DNA from: Anaeromyxobacter oryzisoli
GTDB lineage: Bacteria > Myxococcota > Myxococcia > Myxococcales > Anaeromyxobacteraceae
Reading direction: 5' to 3'
DNA length: 64,000 nucleotides
Assembly: GCF_022690765.1 (NCBI RefSeq)
Contig: NZ_JALCZA010000005.1
Location: 62,001-126,000, forward strand
A program made the position numbers and the translations under genes. Within the stretch, counting starts at the first letter, position 1. Every line of letters begins with the position of its first letter. Of this stretch, positions 1 to 10,100 are shown piece after piece. The notes under the pieces were generated by a model. The model did not search any database, was not told the origin of the DNA, and saw nothing but the letters and a program-made list of their open reading frames with translations.

Positions 1-1
1 C

Positions 2-1345
2 CGCGACGCGTTCGCCTCCAACCTCGGGGCCTTCGCCGCCACCGTCGGCTCGGCCATCGGGCTCGGCAACATCTGGAAGTTCCCGTACCTCACCGGCTCG
101 AACGGCGGGGCGGCCTTCGTGCTCACCTACCTGCTCGCGGTCGCCCTCGTCGGCGTGCCGGTGATGGTGGTCGAGCACGCGATCGGCCGGCGGATGCGCC
201 TGGACGCGGTCCGCGCCTACGGGCGGGCCGTCCCTGGTCAGCCCTTCTGGGCGGCGATCGGTTGGGCTGGGTTCGTCTCGGCGGTCTTCATCATGGCGTT
301 CTACACGGACGTGGCCGGGTGGGTGTTCGCGTACGTGTTCAAGTCCGCCGCCGCGCTGCGGACGGGCGCGCCCCTCACCTCCGCGACGTTCGGGGCGCTC
401 GCGGGCGGCACGTGGGAGCCGCTCCTCTGGCAGGCCCTGGTGACGGTCCTCACCTGCTGGATCATCGCGACCGGCGTCTCGAAGGGGATCGAGCGGGTCA
501 CGAAGACCCTCATGCCGGTCCTCTTCACGCTCCTCCTCGTCTGCGACGTCCGCGCGCTCACGCTGCCCGGCGCGGCCCACGGGGTCGCGTACCTCTTCCG
601 CCCCGACCTCTCGAAGCTCACCGCCAGCGTGCTGCTCGCCGCGCTCGGCCTCGCGTTCTTCAAGCTCTCGCTCGGCATGGGCACGATGACGACCTACGGG
701 TCGTACCTGCCCGACCAGACCCGCATCGTGCCGAACGCGGCGCGCGTCGCGCTCGCCGACACGCTCGTCTCCCTCCTCGCCGGGCTCGCCATCTTCCCCA
801 CCGTGTTCGCCTTCGGCGGCACGCCGGCCGGGGGGCCGGGGCTGCTCTTCAACACCATCCCCCTGGTCTTCAGCCGGATGCCCGCGGGCGGGCTCTTCAC
901 CTTCCTCTTCTTCGTGCTCTCGGCGATCGCGACCATCGGCGCGATGGTGAGCCTGATGGAGGTGCCGGTGGCGTGGTTCGTCGAGAAGGGCCACCTGCGC
1001 CGCCCCGCCGCCGCGATCGTCACCGCCGCGATCATGTTCGCGCTCGGCGTGCTCGCGACCCTCTCGCAGAGCCCGGTGCTCGCCGACGTGAAGCTCTTCG
1101 GGAAGACGTTCTTCGACCTGTTCGACTTCGCGTCCTCGAACGTGCTCCTCCCGGTGGGCGGGGTCGCCATCGCGATCGTCGGCGGGTGGCTGGTGTCGCG
1201 GCGCTCGTTCGTCGAGGAGATGGACCGCGGGTACGCCTCGGCGCCCCGGTACGAGCGCCCGCTCTACGCGCTCATCCGCTACGTGGCGCCCGTGCTCATC
1301 CTGCTCATCCTGCTGAACAGCCTGGGCGTGATCCGGCTCGCGTAG
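2..1345 (+). CDS. Sodium:neurotransmitter symporter family (SNF/NSS) transporter, 5' end missing
   Basis: Integral inner-membrane secondary transporter of the NSS family, which moves amino acids or related small solutes with sodium; the substrate cannot be read from sequence. The open frame enters from the window edge, and its first visible residues contain the family signature of TM1 (AIGLGNIWKFPYL, then SNGGAAF), so only the short cytoplasmic N-terminus is missing. The remainder is a run of hydrophobic helices ending in a short polar tail, matching the usual length of bacterial NSS proteins (about 440-500 residues). The stop is TAG at 1343-1345. The start codon lies upstream of the window. 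Confidence 0.9.
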   Translation, partial: RDAFASNLGAFAATVGSAIGLGNIWKFPYLTGSNGGAAFVLTYLLAVALVGVPVMVVEHAIGRRMRLDAVRAYGRAVPGQPFWAAIGWAGFVSAVFIMAFYTDVAGWVFAYVFKSAAALRTGAPLTSATFGALAGGTWEPLLWQALVTVLTCWIIATGVSKGIERVTKTLMPVLFTLLLVCDVRALTLPGAAHGVAYLFRPDLSKLTASVLLAALGLAFFKLSLGMGTMTTYGSYLPDQTRIVPNAARVALADTLVSLLAGLAIFPTVFAFGGTPAGGPGLLFNTIPLVFSRMPAGGLFTFLFFVLSAIATIGAMVSLMEVPVAWFVEKGHLRRPAAAIVTAAIMFALGVLATLSQSPVLADVKLFGKTFFDLFDFASSNVLLPVGGVAIAIVGGWLVSRRSFVEEMDRGYASAPRYERPLYALIRYVAPVLILLILLNSLGVIRLA

Positions 1346-1469
1346 CCCGGCGGCGGCGCGGGCCGGACCCGTCCGGGCGGGCCGCTGCGGCGGTCCCGCG
1401 CTGCGCGGAGGTGGGGCGGGGACCCCCGCCCGGTCCGGCCCTCGCGCGGAGGCGAGCGCGCGCGCCGGC

Positions 1470-1478
1470 TGGTATAAC
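1470..1478 (+). promoter_or_regulatory. Extended -10 promoter (TGG-TATAAC) for the Pat-like gene
   Basis: TGG followed by TATAAC fits an extended -10 element (TGnTATAAT) with one mismatch, in a GC-rich intergenic region where such a T/A-rich hexamer is conspicuous. No good -35 is present, as is usual for extended -10 promoters. Transcription would start near 1485, giving a leader of about 54 nt before the GTG at 1539. This is inference from motif and position only. Confidence 0.4.
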
Positions 1479-1538
1479 GGTGGGCGGAGGCCGGCTCGTC
1501 GCCGCGGTGCGAGTCCAGGCGACGGGCAAACCGAGCGC

Positions 1539-3977
1539 GTGCGCCCGCACCCTTTCGAGCGCGTCTTCGCCCCCCGCGCCGTCGCCGTCCTCGGCGCCGC
1601 CGGCCTCGACTCGCCCGGCGGCCGCGTGCTGCGGAACCTGGTCGCCGGCGGGTTCGCAGGGCCGATCCACGCGGTGGGCGGCGACGCCGGCGCCCTCCCC
1701 GGCGTGCGCTGCAGCGCCACGCTCTCCGAGGTCGAGGGGGAGATCGACCTCGCCGTCCTCGCCTACCCCGCCGCGGCGCTCCCGGAGCTCGTGCGCGCCT
1801 GCGCCGAGCGCGGCGTCGGCGGCGCCGTGATCCTGGCGGGCGTGCCGGGGGCGCCGGCGCAGCGCGATCGCGGCGCGGCCGGGGCGCTCCTCGCCGAGGC
1901 GCGGCGCGGCGGGCTTCGGCTCTTCGGCCCGAACAGCGTGGGGCTCGTCCGCACCGGCGCGCGCCTCGACGCGACGTTCACGAACGGCGGCGCGATCCCC
2001 GGGTCGATCGGCCTGGTCTCGCAGTCCGGCGCCATCTGCGCGACCGCGCTCGACTGGGCGGCGTCCCGCCGGATCGGGTTCTCGACCGTGGTGTCGCTCG
2101 GGGACGCGCTCGACGTGGACGTCGGCGAGGTGCTCGAGTACCTCGCCCTCGACCGCGAGACGAGGAGCGTCCTCCTCTACGTCGAGACCGTCCGCGCCGC
2201 CCGCCCGTTCCTGAGCGGGCTCCGGCTCGCCGCGCGCATCAAGCCGGTGGTGGTGGTGAAGGCGGGCCGGTACGGCGGCGGGGCGGGGGCGCCGTCCGAC
2301 GACGCGTTCGACGCCGCGCTCGCGCGGACCGGCGCCGTGCGCGTCTCCTCCATGGAGCGGATGTTCGCCGCGGCCCAGCTCCTCGCCACCGCGCGGCCGG
2401 TGAGCGGCAACCGCCTCGCGATCCTCTCGAACGCCCGCGCGCCAGCCGTCCTCGCCGCGGACCGCGCGGCGGATCTCGGCGTGCAGGTCCCGCCGCTCGG
2501 GGACGAGACGCGCCGGCGGCTCGACGCGGTCCTCCCGCCGGTCGGCTCGCACGCGAACCCGGTGGACCTCCTCGGGGACGCCGCGCCGGCGCGCTACGGC
2601 GCCGCGGCGGAGGCCTGCCTCGGGGCTCCGGAGGTGGACGCGGTGCTCGCGATGCTGGCGCCGCAGGCGCTGGCGCGCCCCGACGCGTGCGCCGAGGCGG
2701 TCGTCGCGGCGAGCCGGGGCGGGGCGAAGCCGATCGTCGCCTGCTGGATGGGCGGGGAGCGGGTCCGGAGCGCCCGGGCCCGCTTCGTGGAGGCGGGCAT
2801 CCCGGCGCTCGACACGCCGGAGAGCGCGGTGGAGGCGTTCGGGCTGCTCGCGAGCTACGCGCACAACCAGCGGCTGCTCCGCCAGCTCCCGGGGCCGCTC
2901 GCGCCCGACGCGATCCCGCAGCTCGATCGCGCACGGGACGTGGTCCGGCGCGCGATCGAGCGCGGGCGCGACCGGCTCACCACCGGCGAGCTGCAGCGGC
3001 TCCTCGCCGCGGTCGGCGTGCGCGACCTCGCCGCCGCCGGGCAGCGGGTGAGCGGGGCCGAGCTGTGGGTGGGCGTCGCGCGCGACGCGGTCTTCGGGCC
3101 CGTGGTCCGGTTCGGGCGGGGGAGCGCCGCCGGGCTGGTCGGGGAGCCCATCGTGGCGCTGCCGCCGCTCGACACCGCGATCATCCAGACGCTCGTGCGC
3201 GCGAGCCGCGCCGCGCCCGCGTTCACCGCCGCCGGCGGGCTGGCCGCGCCCGAGCGGGCCGCCTTCGAGCGGACCCTCTGGGCCATCTCCGAGCTCGTCT
3301 CCGAGCTGCCGGAGCTCCGCGAGCTCGAGCTCTCGCCGCTGGTCGTGGCGGGGAGCGAGGTCTACGCGTCGGGGGCGCGGGCGGCGATCGCCCCGCCGCC
3401 GCCGGGGGCCGACCGCTACGGCCACATGGCGATCCACCCGTACCCGAGCGACGTCGGCGCGCGCTTCGAGCTGCGGGACGGGACCACCGTCACGGTGCGC
3501 CCGATCCGCCCGGAGGACGCGGAGCTGGAGGCGAGCTTCGTGCGCAACCTCTCCGACCACGCGCGCTTCTTCCGCTTCATGACGAGCGTGAAGGAGCTCA
3601 CCCGGGAGATGCTGGTCCGCTTCACCCAGATCGACTACGACCGGGAGCTCGCGCTCGTCGGCCTGGTCGAGCGGGAGGGCCGGGAGGTCCAGATCGCGGT
3701 GGCGCGGTACACCCTCACCGATCCGGAGAGCGCGCACATCTCGGTGGTCGTGGCGGACGAATGGCAGGGGCGGGGCCTCGGGGGGCGGCTGCTCGAGCTC
3801 CTCGCGGAGCTGGCGCGGGCGCGCGGCGCCGTCCGGCTCGAGGGGGAGATCCTCGCCGAGAACGAGCGGGTCCGGGCGCTCCTCGCGCGCCTCGGGTACT
3901 CCTTCCGGCGGGATCCCGAGGAGCCCGACGTCTTCCTCATCGAGAAGGCGCTCGGGGCGGCGCCGGCCGCCCCCTGA
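1539..3977 (+). CDS. Pat-like protein: NDP-forming acyl-CoA synthetase-like domains plus GNAT acetyltransferase, ATP-grasp half missing
   Basis: 812-residue protein starting at GTG. Order: CoA-binding Rossmann domain (about 1-130), two succinyl-CoA-ligase-like domains (about 140-425), a shortened ATP-grasp region (about 455-610), and a C-terminal GNAT domain (about 645-805) with the acetyl-CoA loop motif QGRGLGGRL. It matches the E. coli Pat (YfiQ) layout, in which the GNAT domain acetylates lysines of acyl-CoA synthetases. Two things are missing. The SHTG catalytic histidine region is replaced by a short GAGAPSDD stretch. About 75 residues of the N-terminal ATP-grasp subdomain, containing the ATP-binding lysine region, are deleted in frame between LLAAVGVRD and VARDAVFGPV. 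Ligase activity is therefore unlikely; a CoA-sensing regulatory role for the N-terminal part is inferred. Confidence 0.85.
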   Translation: MRPHPFERVFAPRAVAVLGAAGLDSPGGRVLRNLVAGGFAGPIHAVGGDAGALPGVRCSATLSEVEGEIDLAVLAYPAAALPELVRACAERGVGGAVILAGVPGAPAQRDRGAAGALLAEARRGGLRLFGPNSVGLVRTGARLDATFTNGGAIPGSIGLVSQSGAICATALDWAASRRIGFSTVVSLGDALDVDVGEVLEYLALDRETRSVLLYVETVRAARPFLSGLRLAARIKPVVVVKAGRYGGGAGAPSDDAFDAALARTGAVRVSSMERMFAAAQLLATARPVSGNRLAILSNARAPAVLAADRAADLGVQVPPLGDETRRRLDAVLPPVGSHANPVDLLGDAAPARYGAAAEACLGAPEVDAVLAMLAPQALARPDACAEAVVAASRGGAKPIVACWMGGERVRSARARFVEAGIPALDTPESAVEAFGLLASYAHNQRLLRQLPGPLAPDAIPQLDRARDVVRRAIERGRDRLTTGELQRLLAAVGVRDLAAAGQRVSGAELWVGVARDAVFGPVVRFGRGSAAGLVGEPIVALPPLDTAIIQTLVRASRAAPAFTAAGGLAAPERAAFERTLWAISELVSELPELRELELSPLVVAGSEVYASGARAAIAPPPPGADRYGHMAIHPYPSDVGARFELRDGTTVTVRPIRPEDAELEASFVRNLSDHARFFRFMTSVKELTREMLVRFTQIDYDRELALVGLVEREGREVQIAVARYTLTDPESAHISVVVADEWQGRGLGGRLLELLAELARARGAVRLEGEILAENERVRALLARLGYSFRRDPEEPDVFLIEKALGAAPAAP

Positions 3978-3990
3978 CCGGGGCCGCGCT

Positions 3991-4020
3991 TTGCCACCCC
4001 GCGCGCGGCGGCGGTAGGAT
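3991..4020 (+). promoter_or_regulatory. Sigma-70-like promoter of the AraC-type gene
   Basis: TTGCCA (3991-3996), an 18-nt spacer and TAGGAT (4015-4020) form a good -35/-10 pair. The -10 box ends 11 nt before the ATG at 4032, so the leader would be about 5 nt or absent, and no Shine-Dalgarno sequence is visible. Inferred from motif spacing. Confidence 0.45.
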
Positions 4021-4031
4021 CCCCGCTCCTC

Positions 4032-5093
4032 ATGAACACGGCGGAGAAGGACACCGTCTCGATGCACTTCGTCGAAGCCGCGGTCGCCCGGCTGTCCGGC
4101 GAGGCGCGCGCGCGGGTCCTCGCGACCGCCGGCATCCCGGCCGAGCTGCTCGGCGCGCCGCAGGCCCGGGTCACCGCGGACGCGTTCTCGGCGCTGTGGC
4201 TCGCCGTCTCGCGCGAGCTCGACGACGAGTTCTTCGGGCTCGACCGGCGCCGGATGAAGTGCGGCAGCTTCGCGCTGCTCTGCCACGCCGCCCTGCACAC
4301 CGGGACCGTCGCGCACGCGCTGAAGCGCATCCTCCGCGGGTTCGCGGTGTTCCTCGACGACGTCCACGGCGAGCTGCGGGTCGAGGGGCGGGAGGCGGTG
4401 GTCGAGCTCGTGAGCTCGATCGAGCCCCTCGAGGCCCGGCGCTTCGCGGACGAGACGCTGCTCATCCTCGTCCACGGGCTGACGTGCTGGCTCGCGGGGC
4501 GGCGCATCCCCCTCACGCTCGCGGAGTTCTCCGAGCCGAGGCCGCCGCACGCGCAGGAGTACGCGGTGATGTACTCGCAGCGGCTGCGCTTCGACGCGGC
4601 GCGCACCGCGGTGCGCTTCGACGCGGCCCAGCTCGCCGCGCCGGTGATCCAGGACGAGGCGTCCCTCGCGACGTTCCTCCGCACCGCCCCGCGCTCGGTG
4701 TTCCTCAAGTACAAGAACGAGGCGGGCTGGGCCGCGCGCCTCCGCCGCCGGCTCCGCGGGAGCATCGGGAAGCCGGAGTGGCCGGTGCTCGAGGACGTCG
4801 CCCGGGAGCTCCACGTGGCGCCGACGACGCTGCGGAGGCGGCTCGAGGCCGAGGGGACGAGCTACCAGGCGATCAAGGACGAGCTCCGGCGGGACGCGGC
4901 GGTCCACCAGCTCTGCGGGACCCGGCTCAGCATCGCCGAGATCGCGAGCGCCCTCGGGTTCCAGGAGACGAGCGCGTTCCACCGTGCGTTCAAGCGGTGG
5001 AGCGGCGTGCAGCCCGGCGAGTACCGGCGCCGGGCGGGCCGGGAGGGCGACGAGGCTCGGCCCTCGAGCCTCGGGCCCGGGGCGGCCGGATAG
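4032..5093 (+). CDS. AraC-family transcriptional regulator (Arabinose_bd-type N-domain)
   Basis: 353-residue regulator of the OruR/ArgR-like branch: an N-terminal Arabinose_bd-type domain (about residues 20-210) for ligand sensing or dimerisation, and a C-terminal double helix-turn-helix HTH_18 domain (about 250-340). The latter shows typical sequence (LHVAPTTLRRRLEAEG, then IAEIASALGFQETSAFHRAFKRW). It lies directly beside the convergent acyl-CoA ligase/IcmF/acyl-CoA dehydrogenase operon, and members of this branch often control amino-acid or acyl catabolism, so that operon is a reasonable but unproven target. The ATG at 4032 is preceded closely by a -10-like box. The fold is certain; the ligand is unknown. 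Confidence 0.88.
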   Translation: MNTAEKDTVSMHFVEAAVARLSGEARARVLATAGIPAELLGAPQARVTADAFSALWLAVSRELDDEFFGLDRRRMKCGSFALLCHAALHTGTVAHALKRILRGFAVFLDDVHGELRVEGREAVVELVSSIEPLEARRFADETLLILVHGLTCWLAGRRIPLTLAEFSEPRPPHAQEYAVMYSQRLRFDAARTAVRFDAAQLAAPVIQDEASLATFLRTAPRSVFLKYKNEAGWAARLRRRLRGSIGKPEWPVLEDVARELHVAPTTLRRRLEAEGTSYQAIKDELRRDAAVHQLCGTRLSIAEIASALGFQETSAFHRAFKRWSGVQPGEYRRRAGREGDEARPSSLGPGAAG

Positions 5094-5158
5094 GCCTCGG
5101 CGTGAGCCGTGCCCGTCACCGTCACCGGCTTCTCCGTGACCCGTGAACCGGGTCGCGT

Positions 5159-5207
5159 GGCCCGTGGCCCGATCCCCGTCGACCGACGGACGGACGGATC
5201 ACGGGCC
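5159..5207. terminator. Nested stem-loop between convergent genes
   Basis: Perfect 8-bp arms GGCCCGTG (5159-5166) and CACGGGCC (5200-5207) enclose a second inverted repeat CCGTCG-AC-CGACGG. It lies between the stop of the plus-strand AraC gene and the stop of the minus-strand dehydrogenase gene, where a bidirectional terminator is expected. There is no T-run on either side, so intrinsic termination would be weak. The flanks also carry short GTCAC/GTGAC iterations. Confidence 0.35.
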
Positions 5208-5289
5208 AGGGGGACACGGGAGGCGGGCACGGGGGGTCACGGTCACGATGACGGTCACGCGGCCCAGGCCTGCAGCGCGAGCGCGCGAG

Positions 5290-7086
5290 TCAGAGCTGAT
5301 CGTCCTCGATCGAGAGCGCGCCCTCGGCGCCGGACACCACGGTACGCGAGAGCCCCGGGGCGCGGACGAGCACGTGGTCGGCGTAGAAGCGGGCGGTGGC
5401 GAGCTTCGCCCGGTAGAAGCCCGCCTCGGGGGCGCCCTCGGCCAGCCGCCGGTGCGCGATGAGGGCGGCGCGGGCGCTCTGCCACCCGCCGGCCACCACG
5501 CCGAACAGCTCGAGGAAGGGCACCGCCCCGACCGCCACGGCGCGGACGTCGGTGGCGTACGTGTCCACGACGAAGTCCACCGCCTGCTCGAGCGCGACGA
5601 CGCCGTCCTCGAGCCGCGCGGCGATCGCCGACAGGGTCTCGAGCCGCGCCTGCTCGAGCTGGCCCCCGACGTCGCGCATCTCGGCGATCACCCGGCGGAT
5701 CGCCTCGCCGCCGTCGCGCGCGACCTTGCGGCCGACCAGATCGGACGCCTGGATCCCGGTGGTCCCCTCGTAGATGGTGGTGATCCGCGCGTCCCGCAGG
5801 AGCTGGGCCGCGCCGGTCTCCTCGATGTAGCCCATGCCGCCGTGGACCTGCACGCCGAGCGAGGCGTCCTCGATCGCGGTCTCGGTGCTCCAGCCCTTCA
5901 CGACCGGGATCATGAGATCGACGAACGCCTGGCTCCGGGCGCGCCGGTCGGCCTCAGGGTGGCAGCGGGCGGTGTCCGTCGCCGCCGCCACCACGCACGC
6001 GAGGGCGCGCATCGCCTCGGTGCGCGACCTCATCAGCATCAGCATGCGGCGGACGTCGGGGTGGCGCACGATCGCCACCTTCTCCCTGCTGCGCGCGCCG
6101 AGCTCGGTCCCCTGGAGCCGCTCGCGCGCGTAGGCGAGGGCGAGCTGGTACGCGCGGTCGGAGATCCCGATCCCCTCGATCCCCACCGCGAACCGGGCGG
6201 CGTTCATCATGATGAACATGTACTCGAGGCCGCGGTGCTCCTCGCCGACGAGCCAGCCCACCGCGCCGCCGCGGTCGCCGAAGGCCAGCACCGCGGTCGG
6301 GCTCGCGTGGATCCCGAGCTTGTGTTCGAGCGACACGCAGCGGACGTCGTTCCGGGCGCCGGGGCGCCCGTCCGCGCCCACGAGGAACTTCGGCACGACG
6401 AAGAGCGAGATCCCCTTCACGCCCTCCGGCGCGTCGGGCGTGCGGGCGAGCACGAGGTGGATGATGTTCTCGGCGAGGTCGTGCTCGCCGTAGGTGATGA
6501 AGATCTTCTGCCCCTCGAGGCGGTAGGTGCCGTCCGGCTGCGGCGTCGCGCGGGTGCGCACCGCGGAGAGGTCCGAGCCCGCCTGCGGCTCGGTGAGGAC
6601 CATCGTGCCCGTCCACTGGCCGCTCACGAGCTTCGGCAGGTAGGTGCGCTTCAGCTCCTCGGAGCCGCGGAGCTCGATCGCCTCGATCGCGCCGCGCGTG
6701 AGCATGGGGCAGAGGGCGAACGCCACGTTCGCGCCGTTCCACATCTCCTCGACGAGCGCGGAGACGAGCCGGGGCACCCCTTGGCCCCCGAGCGCCGGAT
6801 CGGGCGACAGCGCGTTCCAGCCGCCATCGACGAACTGGCGGTAGGCGTCGCGCCAGCCGGGGGCGGTCGAGACCTCGCCGTCCTGCACGCGGGCGCCCGC
6901 GCGGTCGCCGCTCGCGTTCAGGGGGGAGAGCACGCCGGCGGCGAACTTCCCCGCCTCCTGGAGGATCGCCTCGGCGACGTCGAGCGTGACGTCGCCGCAG
7001 CCGGGCAGGCGCGCGATCTCCTCGAGCGGCGCGAGCTCGCGCAGGACGAACTGCATGTCGCGAAGCGGGGCGGCGTATTCCCTCAT
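5290..7086 (-). CDS. Acyl-CoA dehydrogenase family protein (about 600-residue class)
   Basis: 598-residue FAD-dependent acyl-CoA dehydrogenase that oxidises an acyl-CoA to the trans-2-enoyl-CoA and passes electrons to ETF. Visible landmarks are the FAD/substrate motif VLTEPQAGSDLSAVRTRA, a middle beta-domain, and the C-terminal helical domain with IEDASLGVQVHGGMGYIEETGAAQLLRDARITTIYEGTTGIQ split over adjacent segments. The length fits the longer class with an extra C-terminal DUF4974/AidB-like extension rather than the 380-residue classical enzymes. The ATG at 7084-7086 was chosen because GGAG lies 7 nt upstream. It is the last gene of the ligase-IcmF-dehydrogenase operon, 44 bp after icmF. 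Substrate chain length is not readable, though short or branched chains are suggested by the context. Confidence 0.9.
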   Translation of the reverse strand: MREYAAPLRDMQFVLRELAPLEEIARLPGCGDVTLDVAEAILQEAGKFAAGVLSPLNASGDRAGARVQDGEVSTAPGWRDAYRQFVDGGWNALSPDPALGGQGVPRLVSALVEEMWNGANVAFALCPMLTRGAIEAIELRGSEELKRTYLPKLVSGQWTGTMVLTEPQAGSDLSAVRTRATPQPDGTYRLEGQKIFITYGEHDLAENIIHLVLARTPDAPEGVKGISLFVVPKFLVGADGRPGARNDVRCVSLEHKLGIHASPTAVLAFGDRGGAVGWLVGEEHRGLEYMFIMMNAARFAVGIEGIGISDRAYQLALAYARERLQGTELGARSREKVAIVRHPDVRRMLMLMRSRTEAMRALACVVAAATDTARCHPEADRRARSQAFVDLMIPVVKGWSTETAIEDASLGVQVHGGMGYIEETGAAQLLRDARITTIYEGTTGIQASDLVGRKVARDGGEAIRRVIAEMRDVGGQLEQARLETLSAIAARLEDGVVALEQAVDFVVDTYATDVRAVAVGAVPFLELFGVVAGGWQSARAALIAHRRLAEGAPEAGFYRAKLATARFYADHVLVRAPGLSRTVVSGAEGALSIEDDQL

Positions 7087-7130
7087 GATCGATCTCCAGT
7101 GCGCGAAGCGTCCACGGCCGACCCGGCGGG

Positions 7131-10100
7131 CTACATGTTCCGCCGGTACTGCCCACCCACCTCGAAGAGCGCGCTCGTGATCTGCCCGAGCGAGCACACC
7201 CGTACCGCGTCCATCAGCACCTCGAACACGTTCCGGTTCTCCATCACCGCCTGCTGCAGGCGGCGCAGCTGGAGCGGCGCCTCCGCCGCGTGACGCGCGT
7301 GGAAGTCGCGCAGCCGCTCGAGCTGGGAGCGCTTCTCCTCCTCGGTCGAGCGCGCCAGCGCGACGTGGTCCGGGACCGGCTCGCCGTGCGGGTTGCGGAA
7401 GGTGTTCACCCCGATGATCGGGTACTCGCCGGTGTGCTTGAGCAGCTCGTAGTGCATGCTCTCTTCCTGGATGCGGCTGCGCTGGTACCCCGTCTCCATC
7501 GCGCCGAGCACGCCGCCGCGGTCGGCCAGCCGCTCGAACTCGGCCAGCACCGCCTCCTCGACGAGGTCGGTGAGCTCCTCGATCACGAACGCGCCCTGGT
7601 TCGGGTTCTCGTTCTTCGCGAGCCCCCACTCCCGGTTGATGACGAGCTGGATCGCCATGGCGCGGCGGACGCTCTCCTCGGTCGGCGTGGTGATGGCCTC
7701 GTCGTAGGCGTTCGTGTGGAGCGAGTTGCAGTTGTCGTAGATCGCGACCAGCGCCTGGAGCGTGGTGCGGATGTCGTTGAAGGCGATCTCCTGGGCGTGC
7801 AGCGAGCGCCCGGAGGTCTGCACGTGGTACTTGAGCTTCTGGCTCCGCTCGCTTGCGCCGTACCGATCGCGCATCGCCACCGCCCAGATGCGGCGCGCGA
7901 CGCGGCCGAGCACCGTGTACTCGGGGTCCATCCCGTTGCTGAAGAAGAAGCTCAGGTTCGGCGCGAAGTCGTCCACGTCCATCCCGCGCGCGAGGTACGC
8001 CTCGACGTAGGTGAAGCCGTTCGCGAGGGTGAAGGCGAGCTGGGTGATGGGGTTCGCGCCGGCCTCGGCGATGTGGTAGCCGCTGATGCTCACCGAGTAG
8101 AAGTTGCGCACCTCGTGGCGCACGAAGTACTCGGCGATGTCGCCCATCACCTTCAGGCTGAAGTCCGTGGAGAAGATGCAGGTGTTCTGCCCCTGATCCT
8201 CCTTGAGGATGTCGGCCTGCACGGTGCCGCGCACCGTGGAGAGCGCGCGCTGCCGGAGCTCCGCCGCCTCGTCCCGGGTGGGGGCGCGCCCGCGCGCCGC
8301 GGTGAACCGCTCGACCTGCTGGTCGATCGCGGCGTTCATGAACATCGCGAGGATCGTCGGCGCCGGCCCGTTGATGGTCATGCTCACCGACGTGGCGGGG
8401 TCGCAGAGGTCGAACCCCGAGTACAGCACCTCCAGGTCGTCGAGCGTCGCGATGCTGACGCCGGAGTTGCCGACCTTGCCGTAGACGTCCGGGCGCGGGT
8501 CGGGGTCCTGGCCGTAGAGGGTCACCGAGTCGAACGCGGTGGAGAGCCGCCGCGCCGGCATGCCCTCCGACACGAGCTTGAAGCGCCGGTTGGTGCGGAA
8601 GGCGTCGCCCTCGCCCGCGAACATGCGGGTGGGATCCTCCCGCTCGCGCTTGAACGGGAAGGTGCCGGCCGTGTAGGGGAACGCCCCGGGGACGTTCTCC
8701 AGCATGAGCCACCGCAGCCGCTCGCCGTCGTCCTCCCAGCGGGGCAGCACGACCTTGCGGATCCGGGTCCCGGCGAGCGAGGTGTGGAAAAGCGCGGTGC
8801 GCACCTCGCGTCCCCGGATCTTCATGACGAACTCGTCGGCGGCGTAGGCCTGCTGCAGCTCCGGCCAGGACGCGAGCAGCGCCCGCGCCGCCGGATCCTG
8901 CCGCGCCTCGCGCGCCTGGACGAGCGGCTCGAGCGCCTCGGCGGCCTCCGGCCGGTCCGGCTGCTCGGTGCGCGCCATGCGCTGCGCCGCCCGGAGCTGC
9001 TGCACCTCGCGCGCGAGCGCCGCCTGCTCGCGGACGCGCCGCTCGTAGCCGCGCACCGCGTCGGCGATCTCGGCGAGGTAGCGCACGCGCCCGACCGGCA
9101 CGAGCGGGACCTGGTGCGTGCTGTGGCGGGTCTGCACCGCCGGCAGGCGCCCCTCCTTCGCCGGCAGCCCCAGCGCGCGCAGGCGGGCGAGGAGCGCCTG
9201 GTACAGCGCGGTCACCCCGTCGTCGTTGAAGCGGCTCGCGATGGTGCCGAAGACCGGCATCGACTCGGCGGGCGCGTCGAAGGCGCCCCGGTTCCGCTGC
9301 ACCTGGCGGGCGACGTCCCGGAGCGCGTCGGCGGCCCCCCGGCGGTCGAACTTGTTGATCGCCACGAGCTCCGCGAAGTCGAGCATGTCGATCTTCTCGA
9401 GCTGGCTCGCCGCGCCGAACTCGGGCGTCATCACGTAGAGGGGGACGTCCACGAGCGGCGCGATCGCGGCGTCGCCCTGGCCGATGCCGGGGGTCTCGAC
9501 GATCACGAGGTCGAACCCGGCGACCTTCGCGGCGGCCACCACGTCGGGGAGGGCGCGGCTGAGCTCGCCGCCCATCGCGCGCGTCGCGAGGCTCCGGAAG
9601 AAGACGCGCGGTCCCCGCGCCCACGGGCCGATCGCGTTCATCCGGATCCGATCGCCGAGCAGCGCGCCGCCGCTCTTGCGCCGCGACGGGTCGATGCTGA
9701 TCACCGCCACGCGCAGGGCGTCGTCCTGGTCGAGGCGGAGGCGGCGGATCAGCTCGTCGGTCAGGCTGGACTTGCCGGCGCCGCCGGTGCCGGTGACCCC
9801 CACCACCGGCACCCGCCGGGCCGGCGCCTGGGCGTGGAGCGCCATCACGAGCTTCGGATCGGCGTGCCCGTCCTCGAGCGCGGTGACGAGCCGGGCGAGG
9901 GCGCGCCAGGCCGCCTCGCCGTGGCCGGCGATCGCGTCGAGCGTCCGCGGGGCGCGCGGCGAGAGGTCCACGTCGCAGCGCTGCACGATCTCGCCGATCA
10001 TGCCGTGGAGCCCCATCCGCTGCCCGTCCTCCGGGCTGTAGATCCGCGCGACCCCGTACTCCTGGAGCTCGCGGATCTCCGCCGGGACGATGACGCCGCC

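Noticed and set aside
1305-4982. Very long open frame opposite the Pat-like and AraC genes
   Set aside because: Arg/Pro/Ala-rich translation with no domain; typical antisense shadow in GC-rich DNA over well-supported genes.
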